The notes: generated by a model not told the origin, from the letters alone. A stretch of 64,000 bases of DNA from Rhodothermus marinus (GCF_009936275.1 NZ_AP019797.1:3366830-3430829), one strand, 5' to 3'. Numbered from the stretch's first letter, positions 20,646-30,033 are shown. Numbers and translations: made by a program.

Positions 20646-21149
20646 ATGGCAAAGCAAACAGTAACGGTAACCCTTACGGTCAACGGGGAAACACACACGG
20701 CCGAAGTCGAGCCCCGCCTGCTGCTCGTGCACTTTCTGCGGGAGCATCTGAACCTGACCGGCACGCACATCGGCTGCGACACGACGCACTGCGGCGCCTG
20801 CACCGTGCTGATGAACGGCCGGGCCGTCAAGTCCTGCACCGTGCTCACCGTACAGGCCGACGGGGCCACGATCAAGACGATCGAAGGCATGGCCGAAAAC
20901 GGCAAAATGCACCCGTTGCAGGAAGGCTTTCACGTGGAGCACGGACTGCAGTGCGGCTACTGCACGCCCGGCATGATCATGCGGGCTGCCGAGCTGCTGG
21001 CGAAAAATCCCGATCCCACGGAGGACGAGATCCGCTGGGGCATCTCGGGCAACCTGTGTCGCTGCACCGGCTACGTCAACATCGTGAAGGCCATCCAGTA
21101 CGCCGCCCGCAAGCTGCGCGAACGCGAGCAGGCAGCGGCCGGCTCTTGA
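20646..21149 (+). CDS. coxS: Aerobic CO dehydrogenase small [2Fe-2S] subunit CoxS
   Basis: 167 aa. It relays electrons from the Mo-Cu centre to FAD through two [2Fe-2S] clusters. The N-terminal ferredoxin-like cluster is ligated by cysteines in [16 protein letters not shown] and KSCTV. The second, helical [2Fe-2S]-binding domain has [12 protein letters not shown] and [13 protein letters not shown]. Length is standard. The C-terminus [10 protein letters not shown] is a little polar tail. It is followed by coxL after 34 bp, with a likely shared transcript. Confidence 0.95.
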   Translation: MAKQTVTVTLTVNGETHTAEVEPRLLLVHFLREHLNLTGTHIGCDTTHCGACTVLMNGRAVKSCTVLTVQADGATIKTIEGMAENGKMHPLQEGFHVEHGLQCGYCTPGMIMRAAELLAKNPDPTEDEIRWGISGNLCRCTGYVNIVKAIQYAARKLREREQAAAGS

Positions 21150-21183
21150 AGCTTCCGCCAACCACGCAAGCCACGGAAAAATC

Positions 21184-23550
21184 ATGGAAACCGAAGTCCG
21201 GACGCCCCCGACGATCTGCGGCATGGGGCATCGCATGAAGCGCAAGGAAGATGCCCGCTTTCTGTTTGGCAAAGGGCGCTACGTGGACGACATCAAGCTG
21301 CCCGGCATGCTCTACATGGACATCGTCCGGAGCCCCTTTGCCCATGCCCGCATCAAAAGCATCAACGCCGAACGGGCCCTGGCCATGGACGGCGTCGTGG
21401 CCGTCATCACGGGCAGGGACCTGGAGAAATACAACCTGCACTGGATGCCCACGCTGATGGGCGACACCCAGATGGTCCTGCCCACCGATCGCGTCATGTA
21501 CCAGGCGCAGGAGGTGGCGGCCGTGATCGCCACGGATCGCTACATCGCGGCCGACGCCGTCGAGGCCATTGAAGTCGAGTACGAGCCGCTGGAGCCGGTC
21601 GTCGATCCGTTCCGGGCGCTGGAGCCCGACGCGCCGGTGCTCCGCACCGACAAGGGCAAGACGGACAACCACATCTGGCACTGGGAGGTCGGCGATCGCG
21701 AGGCCACCGAGCGCGCCTTTCAGGAGGCCGACGTGGTCGTCAAGCAGCAGATTTACATTCCGCGCATCCACGTGGCCTCCATCGAGACGTGCGGCTGCAT
21801 CGCCGACTACAACCCCGTCGAGGGAAAGCTGACCGTCTACATGACCACGCAGGCGCCGCACGTGGTGCGGACGGCCCTGGCGCTCGTGGCCGGCCACGTG
21901 GGTCTGTCGGAGGAGAAGATCCGGGTCATCTCGCCGGACATCGGCGGCGGCTTCGGGGGCAAGGTGCCCATCTATCCGGGCTACGTCATCGCCATTGCCG
22001 CCTCGGTGCTGCTGGGCAAGCCGGTCAAGTGGATCGAAGATCGGTCCGAAAACCTGCAGGCCGATTCGTTTGCGCGCGATTACCACATCACGGCCGAGCT
22101 GGCCGCCACGAAAGACGGCAAGATCACGGCGCTGCGGATCAAGACGCTGGCCGACCACGGCTACACCGACGCGGCCGCCAACCCGTCGAAATTCCCGGCC
22201 GGGCTGTTTTCGATCTGCACCGGCTCCTACGACATCAAGCACGCCTTCGTCGAAGTCGACGCCGTCTATACGAACAAGCCGCCCGGCGGCGTGGCCTACC
22301 GCTGCTCGTTCCGCGTGACCGAGGCCGTGCACGCCATCGAACGCATGGTGGACGTGCTGGCCCAGAAGCTGGGCATGGATCCGGCCGAGCTGCGCTTCAA
22401 GAATTTCATCCAGCCGGACCAATTTCCTTACAAATCGGCGCTGGGCTGGGAGTATGACAGCGGCAACTACCCGGCCGCCCTGCGCAAGGCGATGGACCTG
22501 ATTGGCTACGAGGAGCTGCGCCGCGAGCAGGCCGAGCGGCGCGCCCGGGGCGAGTTGATGGGCATCGGCATCAGCAGCTTCACGGAGATCGTGGGCGCGG
22601 GTCCCTCGCGGCACTTCGACATCCTCGGCATCAAGATGTTCGACAGCTGCGAGCTGCGCATCCATCCCACGGGCAAGGCCATCGCCCGCTTTGGCACGAA
22701 GTCGCAGGGCCAGGGTCACGAGACCACCTACGCCCAGATCATCGCCGAGGAGCTGGGCATTCCGGCCGCGCACGTGCAGGTGGAAGAGGGTGACACCGAC
22801 ACAGCGCCCTACGGGCTGGGCACCTATGCCAGTCGTTCCACGCCGACGGCCGGTGCCGCCGCGGCCATGGCCGCCCGCAAGGTGCGCGAAAAGGCCCGCA
22901 AAATCGCCGCCTACCTGCTCGAAGTCAGCGAAGAAGACCTCGAATGGGAGCCGGGCGTCTTCCGCGTCAAAGGCGCGCCGGACAAGTCCGTCACCATTCA
23001 GGAGATCGCCTTTGCGGCCTACACGAACCATCCGCCGGGCATGGAGGCCGGCCTGGAGGCCGTCCACTACTACGATCCGCCCAACCTCACCTTCCCCTTC
23101 GGTTCGTACATCTGCGTGGTGGACATCGACAAAGGCACCGGCCAGGTGAAGATCCGTCGCTTCGTGGCCGTGGACGACTGCGGCCATGTGATCAATCCGA
23201 TGATCGTCGAAGGCCAGATCCACGGCGGCCTCACGATGGGCTTCGCGCCGGCCATGATGGAGGAGCTGGTCTACGACGAAGAGGGCAACATCCTGACCGG
23301 CTCGTTCATGGACTACCTGCTGCCCACGGCCGTCGAGACGCCGCGCTGGGAGACGGCCCGCACCGTCACGCCCTCGCCGCACCATCCGCTGGGCGCCAAA
23401 GGCGTGGGCGAATCGGCCACGGTGGGCGCTCCCGCGGCCATCGTCAACGCCGTCGTCGATGCGCTCTCGCCCTATGGCGTGACGCACATCGACATCCCGA
23501 TCACGCCCTATAAAGTCTGGAAAATCCTGCACGAAAAAGGCGTGGTCTGA
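21184..23550 (+). CDS. coxL: Aerobic CO dehydrogenase large (Mo-Cu) subunit CoxL, form I
   Basis: 788 aa. Catalyses CO + H2O to CO2 + 2H+ + 2e- at a Mo-S-Cu centre with the MCD form of molybdopterin. The active-site loop reads AYRCSFR at residues 371-377, with Cys374 as the expected Cu ligand; this loop distinguishes form I (CO-oxidising) enzymes from form II homologues, which have AYRGAGR. The catalytic Glu is E743 in GVGESAT. Other family landmarks are [20 protein letters not shown] near the N-terminus and GGGFGGK (about 257-263). Length and order M-S-L are those of Oligotropha-type enzymes. Substrate assignment rests on the motif and the maturation genes alongside. Confidence 0.93.
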   Translation: METEVRTPPTICGMGHRMKRKEDARFLFGKGRYVDDIKLPGMLYMDIVRSPFAHARIKSINAERALAMDGVVAVITGRDLEKYNLHWMPTLMGDTQMVLPTDRVMYQAQEVAAVIATDRYIAADAVEAIEVEYEPLEPVVDPFRALEPDAPVLRTDKGKTDNHIWHWEVGDREATERAFQEADVVVKQQIYIPRIHVASIETCGCIADYNPVEGKLTVYMTTQAPHVVRTALALVAGHVGLSEEKIRVISPDIGGGFGGKVPIYPGYVIAIAASVLLGKPVKWIEDRSENLQADSFARDYHITAELAATKDGKITALRIKTLADHGYTDAAANPSKFPAGLFSICTGSYDIKHAFVEVDAVYTNKPPGGVAYRCSFRVTEAVHAIERMVDVLAQKLGMDPAELRFKNFIQPDQFPYKSALGWEYDSGNYPAALRKAMDLIGYEELRREQAERRARGELMGIGISSFTEIVGAGPSRHFDILGIKMFDSCELRIHPTGKAIARFGTKSQGQGHETTYAQIIAEELGIPAAHVQVEEGDTDTAPYGLGTYASRSTPTAGAAAAMAARKVREKARKIAAYLLEVSEEDLEWEPGVFRVKGAPDKSVTIQEIAFAAYTNHPPGMEAGLEAVHYYDPPNLTFPFGSYICVVDIDKGTGQVKIRRFVAVDDCGHVINPMIVEGQIHGGLTMGFAPAMMEELVYDEEGNILTGSFMDYLLPTAVETPRWETARTVTPSPHHPLGAKGVGESATVGAPAAIVNAVVDALSPYGVTHIDIPITPYKVWKILHEKGVV

Positions 23551-23652
23551 AGCGAACTTTCAGGCGGGCCGCCCGTCTAAAACGGACGGAGCCGGGAAAC
23601 GAACCCTGTCGGGCCTACACGGAAGTACGCCTGTGCATAAACATGTAACGCC

Positions 23653-24204
23653 ATGAAAACCACCATCGAGAAAACTTTTACCGTTCGCCAGCCGCTGGAA
23701 AAGGTCTGGACTTACCTGAGCGATCCGGCCAAGGTGGTGCCCTGCGTGCCCGGGGCCCAGCTCACCGAACAGCTCGACGAACGCCACTACCGGGGCACCG
23801 TCAGCCTGAAGGTGGGACCGGTCAGCGCCAGCTACAAAGGGGAAATCACCATCGAGACGCTCGACCACGAGACGCACACGATCCAGCTCGTGGGCAAAGG
23901 GCTGGACGCACGTGGCAAGGGAAGTGCCTCGATGACCATGCGCGGCCAGGCCCGGGCGCTGGACGACGGCACCACCGAGATCACCAATCAGATCGAAATC
24001 TCCGTGACCGGCATGCTGGCGCAATTCGGCTCGCGCCTGATCGAGGATGTCTCGAGCCGTCTTTTCGATCAGTTTACCGAATGCTTCGAGTCGCTGCTGG
24101 CGGGCGAGGCGCCGGAAGATCAGGCGCTCAGCGCCGGCTCGCTGATCAAGGAAGGCATCAAATCGGTTGCCGGACGATTCTTCGGGAAGAAGGAAGGCGA
24201 ATGA
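23653..24204 (+). CDS. coxG: CoxG, SRPBCC-family CO dehydrogenase membrane-association protein
   Basis: 183 aa. Starts MKTTIEKTFTVRQPLEKVWTYL and continues SDPAKVVPCVPGAQLTE, the SRPBCC/CoxG fold with its hydrophobic cavity (about 1-145). A C-terminal tail (GSLIKEGIKSVAGRFFGKKEGE) could be an amphipathic membrane anchor. CoxG is known to tether CO dehydrogenase to the membrane and is linked to quinone supply. It begins 102 bp after coxL and overlaps coxD by 4 bp (ATGA), so it is part of the same operon. The order L-G-D-E differs from Oligotropha, where coxG comes after coxF. Confidence 0.88.
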   Translation: MKTTIEKTFTVRQPLEKVWTYLSDPAKVVPCVPGAQLTEQLDERHYRGTVSLKVGPVSASYKGEITIETLDHETHTIQLVGKGLDARGKGSASMTMRGQARALDDGTTEITNQIEISVTGMLAQFGSRLIEDVSSRLFDQFTECFESLLAGEAPEDQALSAGSLIKEGIKSVAGRFFGKKEGE

Positions 24205-25094
24205 GTACGGAGGCCGCCGCCCGCATTGCGGGGTTGATCGAAGGACTGGAGCAGCAGGGCTACGTGGTGGACGAGGCGCTGGCCACGGTACTGTACCTGG
24301 TACTGACGCTGCGCCGGCCGCTGCTCGTGGAGGGCGACGCCGGCGTGGGCAAAACCGAAATCGCCTACGCGCTGGCCGGCTACCTCGACACGGAGCTGAT
24401 CCGCCTGCAGTGCTACGAAGGGCTCGACGTCCACTCGGCCGTCTACGAGTGGAACTATCCCCGCCAGCTGCTGGCCATCAAGCTCTGGGAAAGGAGCGAC
24501 GTGCCGCTGGAAGAGCGCGAGCGGCACCTGTTCAGCGAAACCTATCTGCTGGCGCGGCCGCTGCTGAAGGCCATTCAGGCCGAGGCGAAAGCGCCCGTGC
24601 TGCTTATCGACGAGATCGACCGGGCCGACGAGGAGTTCGAGGCTTTCCTGCTGGAGCTGCTGTCGGCCTTTCAGATCTCGATCCCCGAGCTGGGCACGAT
24701 CCGCGCCCGCCATGTGCCGTACGTGGTGCTGACCTCCAACCGCACGCGCGAGCTGAGCGACGCGCTCAAGCGGCGCTGCCTGTATTACTGGCTCGACTAC
24801 CCCGACGAGGCGAAAGAGCTGCGTATCATCCGGAAGCGGCTGCCGGACATCGAGACCGAGCTGGCCCGCCAGGTGGTGCGCTTCGTGCAGGCGCTGCGCC
24901 GAGAGCGGCTGCACAAGATCCCCGGCATCGCCGAGACGCTCGACTGGGCGCGGGCGCTCGTGGCGCTGGGCGTGCGTCGGATCGACGAGGCCACGGTGGC
25001 ACGCACGGCGGGCTGCCTGCTCAAGTCGGCCGAAGACCTCGAACGCCTGCGCAACCACGTGCTGGAAGAGCTGCTGGCCCAAATCGAAGCCTGA
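24201..25094 (+). CDS. coxD: CoxD, MoxR-type AAA+ ATPase for CO dehydrogenase maturation
   Basis: 297 aa from the ATG at 24201, which overlaps the coxG stop. Walker A is GDAGVGKT (45-52), Walker B LLIDEIDRAD (about 135), sensor 1 VVLTSNRTRELSDALKRRC, as in MoxR/CoxD ATPases. In Oligotropha CoxD is required to complete the [CuSMoO2] centre (sulfuration, then Cu insertion). MoxR ATPases usually act with a VWA protein, which here is coxE 3 bp downstream. Confidence 0.92.
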   Translation: MSTEAAARIAGLIEGLEQQGYVVDEALATVLYLVLTLRRPLLVEGDAGVGKTEIAYALAGYLDTELIRLQCYEGLDVHSAVYEWNYPRQLLAIKLWERSDVPLEERERHLFSETYLLARPLLKAIQAEAKAPVLLIDEIDRADEEFEAFLLELLSAFQISIPELGTIRARHVPYVVLTSNRTRELSDALKRRCLYYWLDYPDEAKELRIIRKRLPDIETELARQVVRFVQALRRERLHKIPGIAETLDWARALVALGVRRIDEATVARTAGCLLKSAEDLERLRNHVLEELLAQIEA

Positions 25095-25097
25095 GCC

Positions 25098-26258
25098 ATG
25101 AGGGCGCCGGGCACCATACCGCCGACCTTTTCGGCCTCCACGAACTTCACCGGGGCGGTGCGGGGCTTCTGCACCTTCCTGAAAAGCCATGGCTTCACGA
25201 TCGGCGTTGCCGAGACGCTCGACGCGTTGCACATAGCCCGGAGCGAGCTGTTGCACACGCCCGAGCGTTTCCGGACGGCCCTGCGTGCGCTGCTGTGCAT
25301 CTCGCCGGACGAATGCCGGCGCTTCGACGTGCTGTTCGACACCTACTGGCTCGGCCGCTCGCCGGACGGCGACACGCCGCCTGCCCCGCGCCAGCGGCGT
25401 CAACGTCCCCCGGCCACCGAACGGGCCGCCCCGCTGCTCATGGCCCTGCAGCAGACGGCGGCCCCGCCCGAAGAAGACGGCAAGACCACCACGGGCGCCA
25501 GCACGGCCCACCGGCTCCGCCAGGTGGACTTTGCCCGCGTGCCGGCACCCGAGCAGGAACAGCTCGAAGCGCTGGCCGAACAGCTCTTCCGCCGGTTGCA
25601 CGTGCGTCTTTCACGCCGGGAAAAAGCCGCCCGCCGCGGCCGTCGCATCGACCTGCGGCGCACGATCCGCCGCAACCTCGACCGGGGCGGCGAGCTGGTC
25701 ACGCTCCGCTACCGCCGACGCCAGCCGGATCGTCCCCGCCTGGTGGCGCTGCTCGACGTGAGCGGCTCCATGGACCGCTACAGCTACTTCCTGCTGCGCT
25801 TCCTGCACGCGCTCCAGCAACACTTCCGGCGCGTCGATTCGTTCGTATTCAGCACCGAGCTGACCTGCATCACCGAGCTGCTGCGCCAGCCGACGCTGCC
25901 CGACAGCCTGCGTCAGCTGGCCGAAACACCCACGCCCTGGTCCAGCGGCACCCGCATCGGCGCCTGCCTCGAGGCGTTCGTGGCGCATTACGGCCGCCGG
26001 CTGCTCTCGCGCCGCACGCTCGTACTCATCCTGAGCGACGGTCTCGATACGGGCGACCCGGCCCTGCTGGCCCACGCACTGCAGGCCATCCGTGCCCGTT
26101 GCCGCCGGATCATCTGGCTTAACCCGCTCATGGGCATGGACGGCTACGCACCGCTGGCCCGGGGCATGCAGGCGGCCCTGCCCTACCTCGACGTGTTTCA
26201 TCCCGCCCACAACCTCGACAGCCTGCTCCGCCTGGAGCAGCATCTGCGCCATGTTTGA
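25098..26258 (+). CDS. coxE: CoxE, VWA-domain CO dehydrogenase maturation protein
   Basis: 386 aa. A family-specific N-terminal half (about 1-205, with MoxR-partner features and FRTALRALLCISPDECRRFDVLF) is followed by a von Willebrand A domain whose MIDAS motif is D220-V-S222-G-S224 in LLDVSGSMDRYSY. The threonine and aspartate MIDAS positions correspond to the SSGTRIG region and LILSDGLDTGD. VWA plus MoxR pairs act as metal-centre maturation chaperones. It ends 8 bp inside the next gene, a strong sign of translational coupling. Confidence 0.9.
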   Translation: MRAPGTIPPTFSASTNFTGAVRGFCTFLKSHGFTIGVAETLDALHIARSELLHTPERFRTALRALLCISPDECRRFDVLFDTYWLGRSPDGDTPPAPRQRRQRPPATERAAPLLMALQQTAAPPEEDGKTTTGASTAHRLRQVDFARVPAPEQEQLEALAEQLFRRLHVRLSRREKAARRGRRIDLRRTIRRNLDRGGELVTLRYRRRQPDRPRLVALLDVSGSMDRYSYFLLRFLHALQQHFRRVDSFVFSTELTCITELLRQPTLPDSLRQLAETPTPWSSGTRIGACLEAFVAHYGRRLLSRRTLVLILSDGLDTGDPALLAHALQAIRARCRRIIWLNPLMGMDGYAPLARGMQAALPYLDVFHPAHNLDSLLRLEQHLRHV

Positions 26259-27288
26259 CCCGATTCTCGAACGTGCCCGCGAGCAGACGGAACGGGGTGA
26301 ACCCTGCGCCCTGGCCATCGTCGTGCGCTACGAAGCGCCGATCTCCGGCAAGCCCGGCGACAAGGCGCTGATCCTGCCCGACGGCACGCTGCACGGCTGG
26401 GTGGGCGGCGGCTGCACGCGCCCGGTAGTTATTCGCGAAGCCCTGCGGGCCATGCGCGACGGCCGCCCCCGTCTGGTGCGCATCACGCCTGAAGCGGCCG
26501 AAGTCGAAGTCGAGGGCATCGTCGCCTACTCGATGACCTGCTACAGCGGCGGCACGCTCGACGTGTACATCGAGCCGCTGCTACCCCCGCCGCAGTTGCT
26601 GGTGCTGGGCCGCTCGGCCGTGGCTCAGGCTCTGGTGCGCCTGGGCCGGGCCCTCGGCTATCGCGTGCTGGTCGCCGACCCCGAAGCTTCCACCGCGCTG
26701 TTTCCGGAAGCCGACTTTCTGGTGCCGTCGTTCGCCCTCGACAACCTGCCGCTGACGCCCTGGACGTTCGCCGTCGTGGCCACCCAGGGCGAAGGCGACG
26801 AAGAAGCGCTGGAAGCCGCCCTCGCCCATCCTTTTCCGTACGTGGCGCTGGTGGCCAGCCGCCGCAAGGCCGCCCGCCTGCGCGAAGTGCTCGCCGAACG
26901 CGGTGTGCCGGCCGACCGTCTGGCGACCGTGCGCGCCCCGGCCGGACTGAACCTCGGCGCCCGCACCCCGGAGGAAATTGCCCTGAGCATCCTGGCCGAG
27001 ATCGTGCAGGAACGGCACCGGAATCCCGTGCCGGCGCTCGCCGACGAACCGGCTCCGGCCGAAGGCCTGATCGAAACCACGCTGCACATTGAGGGCATGA
27101 GCTGCGCGCACTGCCTCCACACCGTCGAAAAGACGCTCAAAGCATTGCCCGGCGTGGTGGTGCGCACGGTGGAGCTCGGCTACGCCGAAGTGGCCTACGA
27201 CCCCGCCCGGGTAACGCTGAGTGCGCTGGCCGAGGCGCTCGAAGCCCGGGGGTATCATCTGCGCACCGACACCGTGGCCGAACCATGA
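26251..27288 (+). CDS. coxF: CoxF/XdhC-family maturation protein fused to a C-terminal HMA (copper-type) domain
   Basis: 345 aa from ATG 26251, overlapping coxE by 8 bp. Residues 1-110 are an XdhC/CoxI-type domain (GWVGGGCTRPVVIREALR, YSMTCYSGGTLDVYIEPL). Residues 110-260 are an XdhC Rossmann domain (LLVLGRSAVAQALVRLGRALGYRVLVADPE). Residues about 273-340 are a heavy-metal-associated domain with the CxxC metal site G282-MSCAHC288, like CopZ/Atox1. XdhC proteins bind and sulfurate Mo cofactor; the HMA domain would be expected to bind Cu(I). The fusion is unusual and fits delivery of Cu to the Mo-S-Cu centre (inference). Confidence 0.88.
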   Translation: MFDPILERAREQTERGEPCALAIVVRYEAPISGKPGDKALILPDGTLHGWVGGGCTRPVVIREALRAMRDGRPRLVRITPEAAEVEVEGIVAYSMTCYSGGTLDVYIEPLLPPPQLLVLGRSAVAQALVRLGRALGYRVLVADPEASTALFPEADFLVPSFALDNLPLTPWTFAVVATQGEGDEEALEAALAHPFPYVALVASRRKAARLREVLAERGVPADRLATVRAPAGLNLGARTPEEIALSILAEIVQERHRNPVPALADEPAPAEGLIETTLHIEGMSCAHCLHTVEKTLKALPGVVVRTVELGYAEVAYDPARVTLSALAEALEARGYHLRTDTVAEP

Positions 27289-27917
27289 AGGTACCGGAAC
27301 GCGTGGCGGCCATCGTGCTGGCGGCCGGCGCTTCCCGGCGCATGGGCGGCCGCAACAAGCTGCTGTTGCCCTTCGGCGGCCAGCCCCTCGTGCGCCACGT
27401 CGTGACCACGATTCTGGCAAGCCGGGCCGATCCGGTCCTTGTGGTGCTGGGACACGAGGCCGAGGCCGTCCGCGCTGCGCTGGCCGAACTGCCCGTCACG
27501 TTCGTTCACAACCCGCGCCATGCCGAGGGCATGACCACCTCGATCCAGTCGGGCGTGGCGGCGGCGCCGGCGGACGTGCTCGGCTACATGATCTGCCTGT
27601 CGGACCTGCCCCTGATCGAAGCGGCGGAGTACGACCGGCTCCTCGACGCGTTCCGGGAAGCCCACGCCCGCGATCCGGCCTGCATCATCGTGCCCGAATT
27701 CGAGGGACGGCGCGGCAACCCCGTCCTGTTCGCGGCCCGCTACCGAACGGCCATCCTGGCCGAGGAGCGGCTGACCGGCTGCCGCGGCCTCGTGCAGCGC
27801 CATCCCGAACACGTCGTGCGCGTGCCCATGCCCACCGATCACATCCTGCAGGACATTGACACGCCCGAAGCGTTCGCAGCGCTCACCGAACGCACGCCCG
27901 GGCAAACACCGCGCTGA
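27285..27917 (+). CDS. mocA: MocA/MobA-like molybdopterin cytidylyltransferase
   Basis: 210 aa. The nucleotidyltransferase P-loop is IVLAAGASRRMGGRNKLLLPF, followed by a GMTTSIQSGVAAAP region and DLPLI, as in MocA and related MobA-like proteins. MocA joins CTP to Mo-molybdopterin, giving the MCD cofactor that aerobic CO dehydrogenases use; position at the end of the cox operon (4-bp overlap with the preceding gene) supports CTP over GTP specificity, though this is inferred. No other Mo-cofactor genes are in the window. Confidence 0.85.
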   Translation: MKVPERVAAIVLAAGASRRMGGRNKLLLPFGGQPLVRHVVTTILASRADPVLVVLGHEAEAVRAALAELPVTFVHNPRHAEGMTTSIQSGVAAAPADVLGYMICLSDLPLIEAAEYDRLLDAFREAHARDPACIIVPEFEGRRGNPVLFAARYRTAILAEERLTGCRGLVQRHPEHVVRVPMPTDHILQDIDTPEAFAALTERTPGQTPR

Positions 27918-27959
27918 GCCCATCTCCTCCTGCAGTGCGCCACGAAGGGCTCCTGGAGA

Positions 27960-28212
27960 ACGGCACTCCGCTTCGCTCCGTGCCTGATACGATTTCCGGG
28001 AAATCATCGTGCATGTGAGAAAGCACGGGCGCACACGGCGGTGCGCCCCTACAGATCCCTGACGTTTTCCTTCCGTAGGGGCGGACCCCTGTGTCCGCCC
28101 GATCATACCCGCCGGATCACGTCCGCCACACGGGGTGTGGCACCCTCATGCGCCAGTAAACCAGCGATCCCATATTACCCGAGACGGCACTCCGCTTTCG
28201 CTCCGTGCCTGA
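27960..28212. repeat. Hairpin-rich repeat block between mocA and xdhC (copy 1 of dispersed repeat, 27987-28175)
   Basis: The 379-bp gap between mocA and xdhC holds no gene. 27987-28175 is a near-identical copy of the element at 55758-55949. Internal stems: GGGCGCAC/GTGCGCCC, GGGCGGAC/GTCCGCCC, GCCACAC/GTGTGGC, plus CCCCTAC/GTAGGGG around them. It is bracketed by two copies of another short hairpin, ACGGCACTCCGCTT-CGCTCCGTGCCTGA (27960-27987 and 28184-28212). It may also serve as the end of the cox transcript. The remainder to 28296 has nothing I recognise. Confidence 0.85.
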
Positions 28213-28296
28213 CGACAGGCGCGCTGGTAGGAGGCGTCAGTTGTAGGGGCTTCGGAAGACAAGAGTCCTGCCGCGGCATGACGATCCCGCGTCCGC

Positions 28297-29484
28297 TCAC
28301 GAAGACACGTTGAGCGGACGCGGAAGCGGCGGGCGCTCGCCGTGGATGGGCGCGTCGCGTTCCCGGAGCGGCCGCGCCGAACGTCCGTGCAGCACGGCCT
28401 GGATTTCGGCCAGCGCCGAGAGCGCGATCTCCTCGGCCGTCTCCGTGCCGATGTCCAGCCCGACGGGCCCGTAAATGCGCGCGCGCTCGGCCTCCAGGCG
28501 CTCGCCGTGCGTGCGGGCCAGCTCGCTCAGCATCCGTTCGGTGCGCTCCTTCGGCCCCAGCATTCCGATGTACGGGATGTCGGTCTCAAAGAGCAGCGTC
28601 CCCAGGATCTGCCGATCCCGCAGGTAGGTGTGGTTCATGACCAGCGCGGCCGTGCGGCGATCGACCCGCACATGCTGCGTGAGCTGCTCCGGGTGCATCA
28701 GGAAGCGACAGGTGTCCGCTTCGGGAAAGCGTCGGGCCAGCTCTTCCGGCGGACGGCGGCCGATGACCTCCACTTCCCAGCCCAGCCCCCGCGCAAAGCG
28801 CACCACCGGAAACACGTCGTGTCCCTCGCCGAAGACGAGCAGGCGCACGGGTGGCTGCACGGCCTCCAGCAGCACGTCCATCTGCGCCGGGCCTTCGGCG
28901 ACGCGGTGGGTGGCCCAGCCCCGCTCCTCGCGTCCGGCCAGCAGGCGCTCGAGCATCTGGCGGGCCGCCTCGTAGATCAACCGGGCCGGAGGTCCTTCCA
29001 GCAGATCGCCTTCGGCGCCTCCGTCGGCCCGGAGCAGCAGGTGCCGCCCGAGCCAGTTCGTCCAGGCCTCGGTGGTCTCGATCACGGTGGCCAGCACCGC
29101 CTGTCGCCGCTCCTGCAGGCACCGGCCCAGCAGTTCGAGCGGACTGAGCCGTCCCGGCGCCGGCACGCGCTCCAGCAGCACGTGCGCCACGCCGTCGCAT
29201 CCGGTCCCGAAGCCATAGATCAGATCGTCGTCGGCCAGATCGAACGGAAGCAGGCGGGCGGGGGCGCCTTCCTCCAGAAGCTGGAGGGCCCGGCGCGTCA
29301 CCTCGCCTTCCAGACAACCGCCGCTGATCGTGCCGTGGTTGGTGCCGTCCGCTTCCACGATCATGCGGGCGCCCGGCCGCCGGTAGGTGGAGCCGCCGAT
29401 ACGGACGACGGTGGCGACGACGTGCGGGGTGCCAGCGGCCGTCAGCCGCCCGGCCTCCTGCAGCAGATCCCGTAGTTCACGCAT
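28297..29484 (-). CDS. XdhC/CoxI-family molybdoenzyme maturation protein
   Basis: 395 aa from ATG 29484 (MRELRDLLQEAGRL). N-terminal XdhC/CoxI domain with TVVRIGGSTYRRPGARMIV and GTISGGCLEGEVTRRAL, then IYGFGTGCDGVAHVLLE. The C-terminal Rossmann domain has LLVFGEGHDVFPVVRFARGLGWEVEVI and ends PVGLDIGTETAEEIALSALAEI. It is convergent with the cox operon. Proteins of this family protect and sulfurate Mo cofactor for xanthine-oxidase-type enzymes, so it is a second, HMA-free paralogue that may serve the CO dehydrogenase or another hydroxylase. Upstream bases 29485-29680 show no recognisable element. Confidence 0.88.
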   Translation of the reverse strand: MRELRDLLQEAGRLTAAGTPHVVATVVRIGGSTYRRPGARMIVEADGTNHGTISGGCLEGEVTRRALQLLEEGAPARLLPFDLADDDLIYGFGTGCDGVAHVLLERVPAPGRLSPLELLGRCLQERRQAVLATVIETTEAWTNWLGRHLLLRADGGAEGDLLEGPPARLIYEAARQMLERLLAGREERGWATHRVAEGPAQMDVLLEAVQPPVRLLVFGEGHDVFPVVRFARGLGWEVEVIGRRPPEELARRFPEADTCRFLMHPEQLTQHVRVDRRTAALVMNHTYLRDRQILGTLLFETDIPYIGMLGPKERTERMLSELARTHGERLEAERARIYGPVGLDIGTETAEEIALSALAEIQAVLHGRSARPLRERDAPIHGERPPLPRPLNVSS

Positions 29485-29680
29485 GGCCCTTCCCGAAGCG
29501 CTTTCTTCTTCTAAAAAAAAACAAAAAAGCCCTGTGAAGGCAAACGCCTGTTGCACCAGAGGTTTCCCGTCCAGTCGGACAGGCTGAGAGACAAACCCAC
29601 CGACAAAAAGTGGCATGGCATCAAAGAGCAGCACTCCCCCGACACCCCAACGGTGGAACTACGATTCGGAGGAGCAAAGG

Positions 29681-29902
29681 CTACTGGAGGCGTGGCGGGA
29701 CCGGACGGCGGTCCCGGCTTAAATCCCGACGTGCCCGGGCGCGGCGCATGCCCTTGCGCGGTCCCGTCGGACCATGGGCGCCCGGACGCCGGAATCCCCG
29801 GCCTCCACGGTTGGCCTGCCGGTTGGCGTAGCGAATGAGCCAGACGGCAATGGCCAGCCCGACGGCCATCAGCAGCAGCGCCAGTCCGTAGATCCAGGGC
29901 AT
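29681..29902 (-). CDS. Small hypothetical single-TM protein
   Basis: 73 aa from ATG 29902 (MPWIYGLALLLMAVGLAIAVWLIRYANRQ). One transmembrane helix (about 4-22) followed by a strongly basic, Arg/Gly/Pro-rich tail. It lies in the gap between xdhC and the katA terminator. It could be a real small membrane protein, since the hydrophobic start with positive-inside tail is coherent, but no family is recognised and the tail could be random high-GC translation. Confidence 0.35.
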   Translation of the reverse strand: MPWIYGLALLLMAVGLAIAVWLIRYANRQANRGGRGFRRPGAHGPTGPRKGMRRARARRDLSRDRRPVPPRLQ

Positions 29903-29982
29903 CGTGCGTGCAGGGTTCGCTTTCGGCCATGGAAAGTACAAAAAAAATTCATCAAAGAAAACCCGAGCGTCCCGTCCCCAAC

Positions 29983-30015
29983 AAAAAAGGCCCGATCCTT
30001 TCGGACCGGGCCTTT
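29983..30015 (-). terminator. Rho-independent terminator of katA
   Basis: On the minus strand GGCCCGGTCC and GGATCGGGCC form a stem with a short loop, followed by six T. It starts about 18 bp after the katA stop. Confidence 0.85.
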
Positions 30016-30033
30016 GCAGGCGATGGCGCTCCC

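Noticed and set aside
21076..23532. Long open reading frame antisense to coxL (about 800 codons)
   Set aside because: High-GC antisense shadow: no recognisable domain, His/Val/Gly-biased composition, and the sense strand encodes a complete CoxL. Similar shadows oppose mfd, mnmG, the GH20 gene and coxM.
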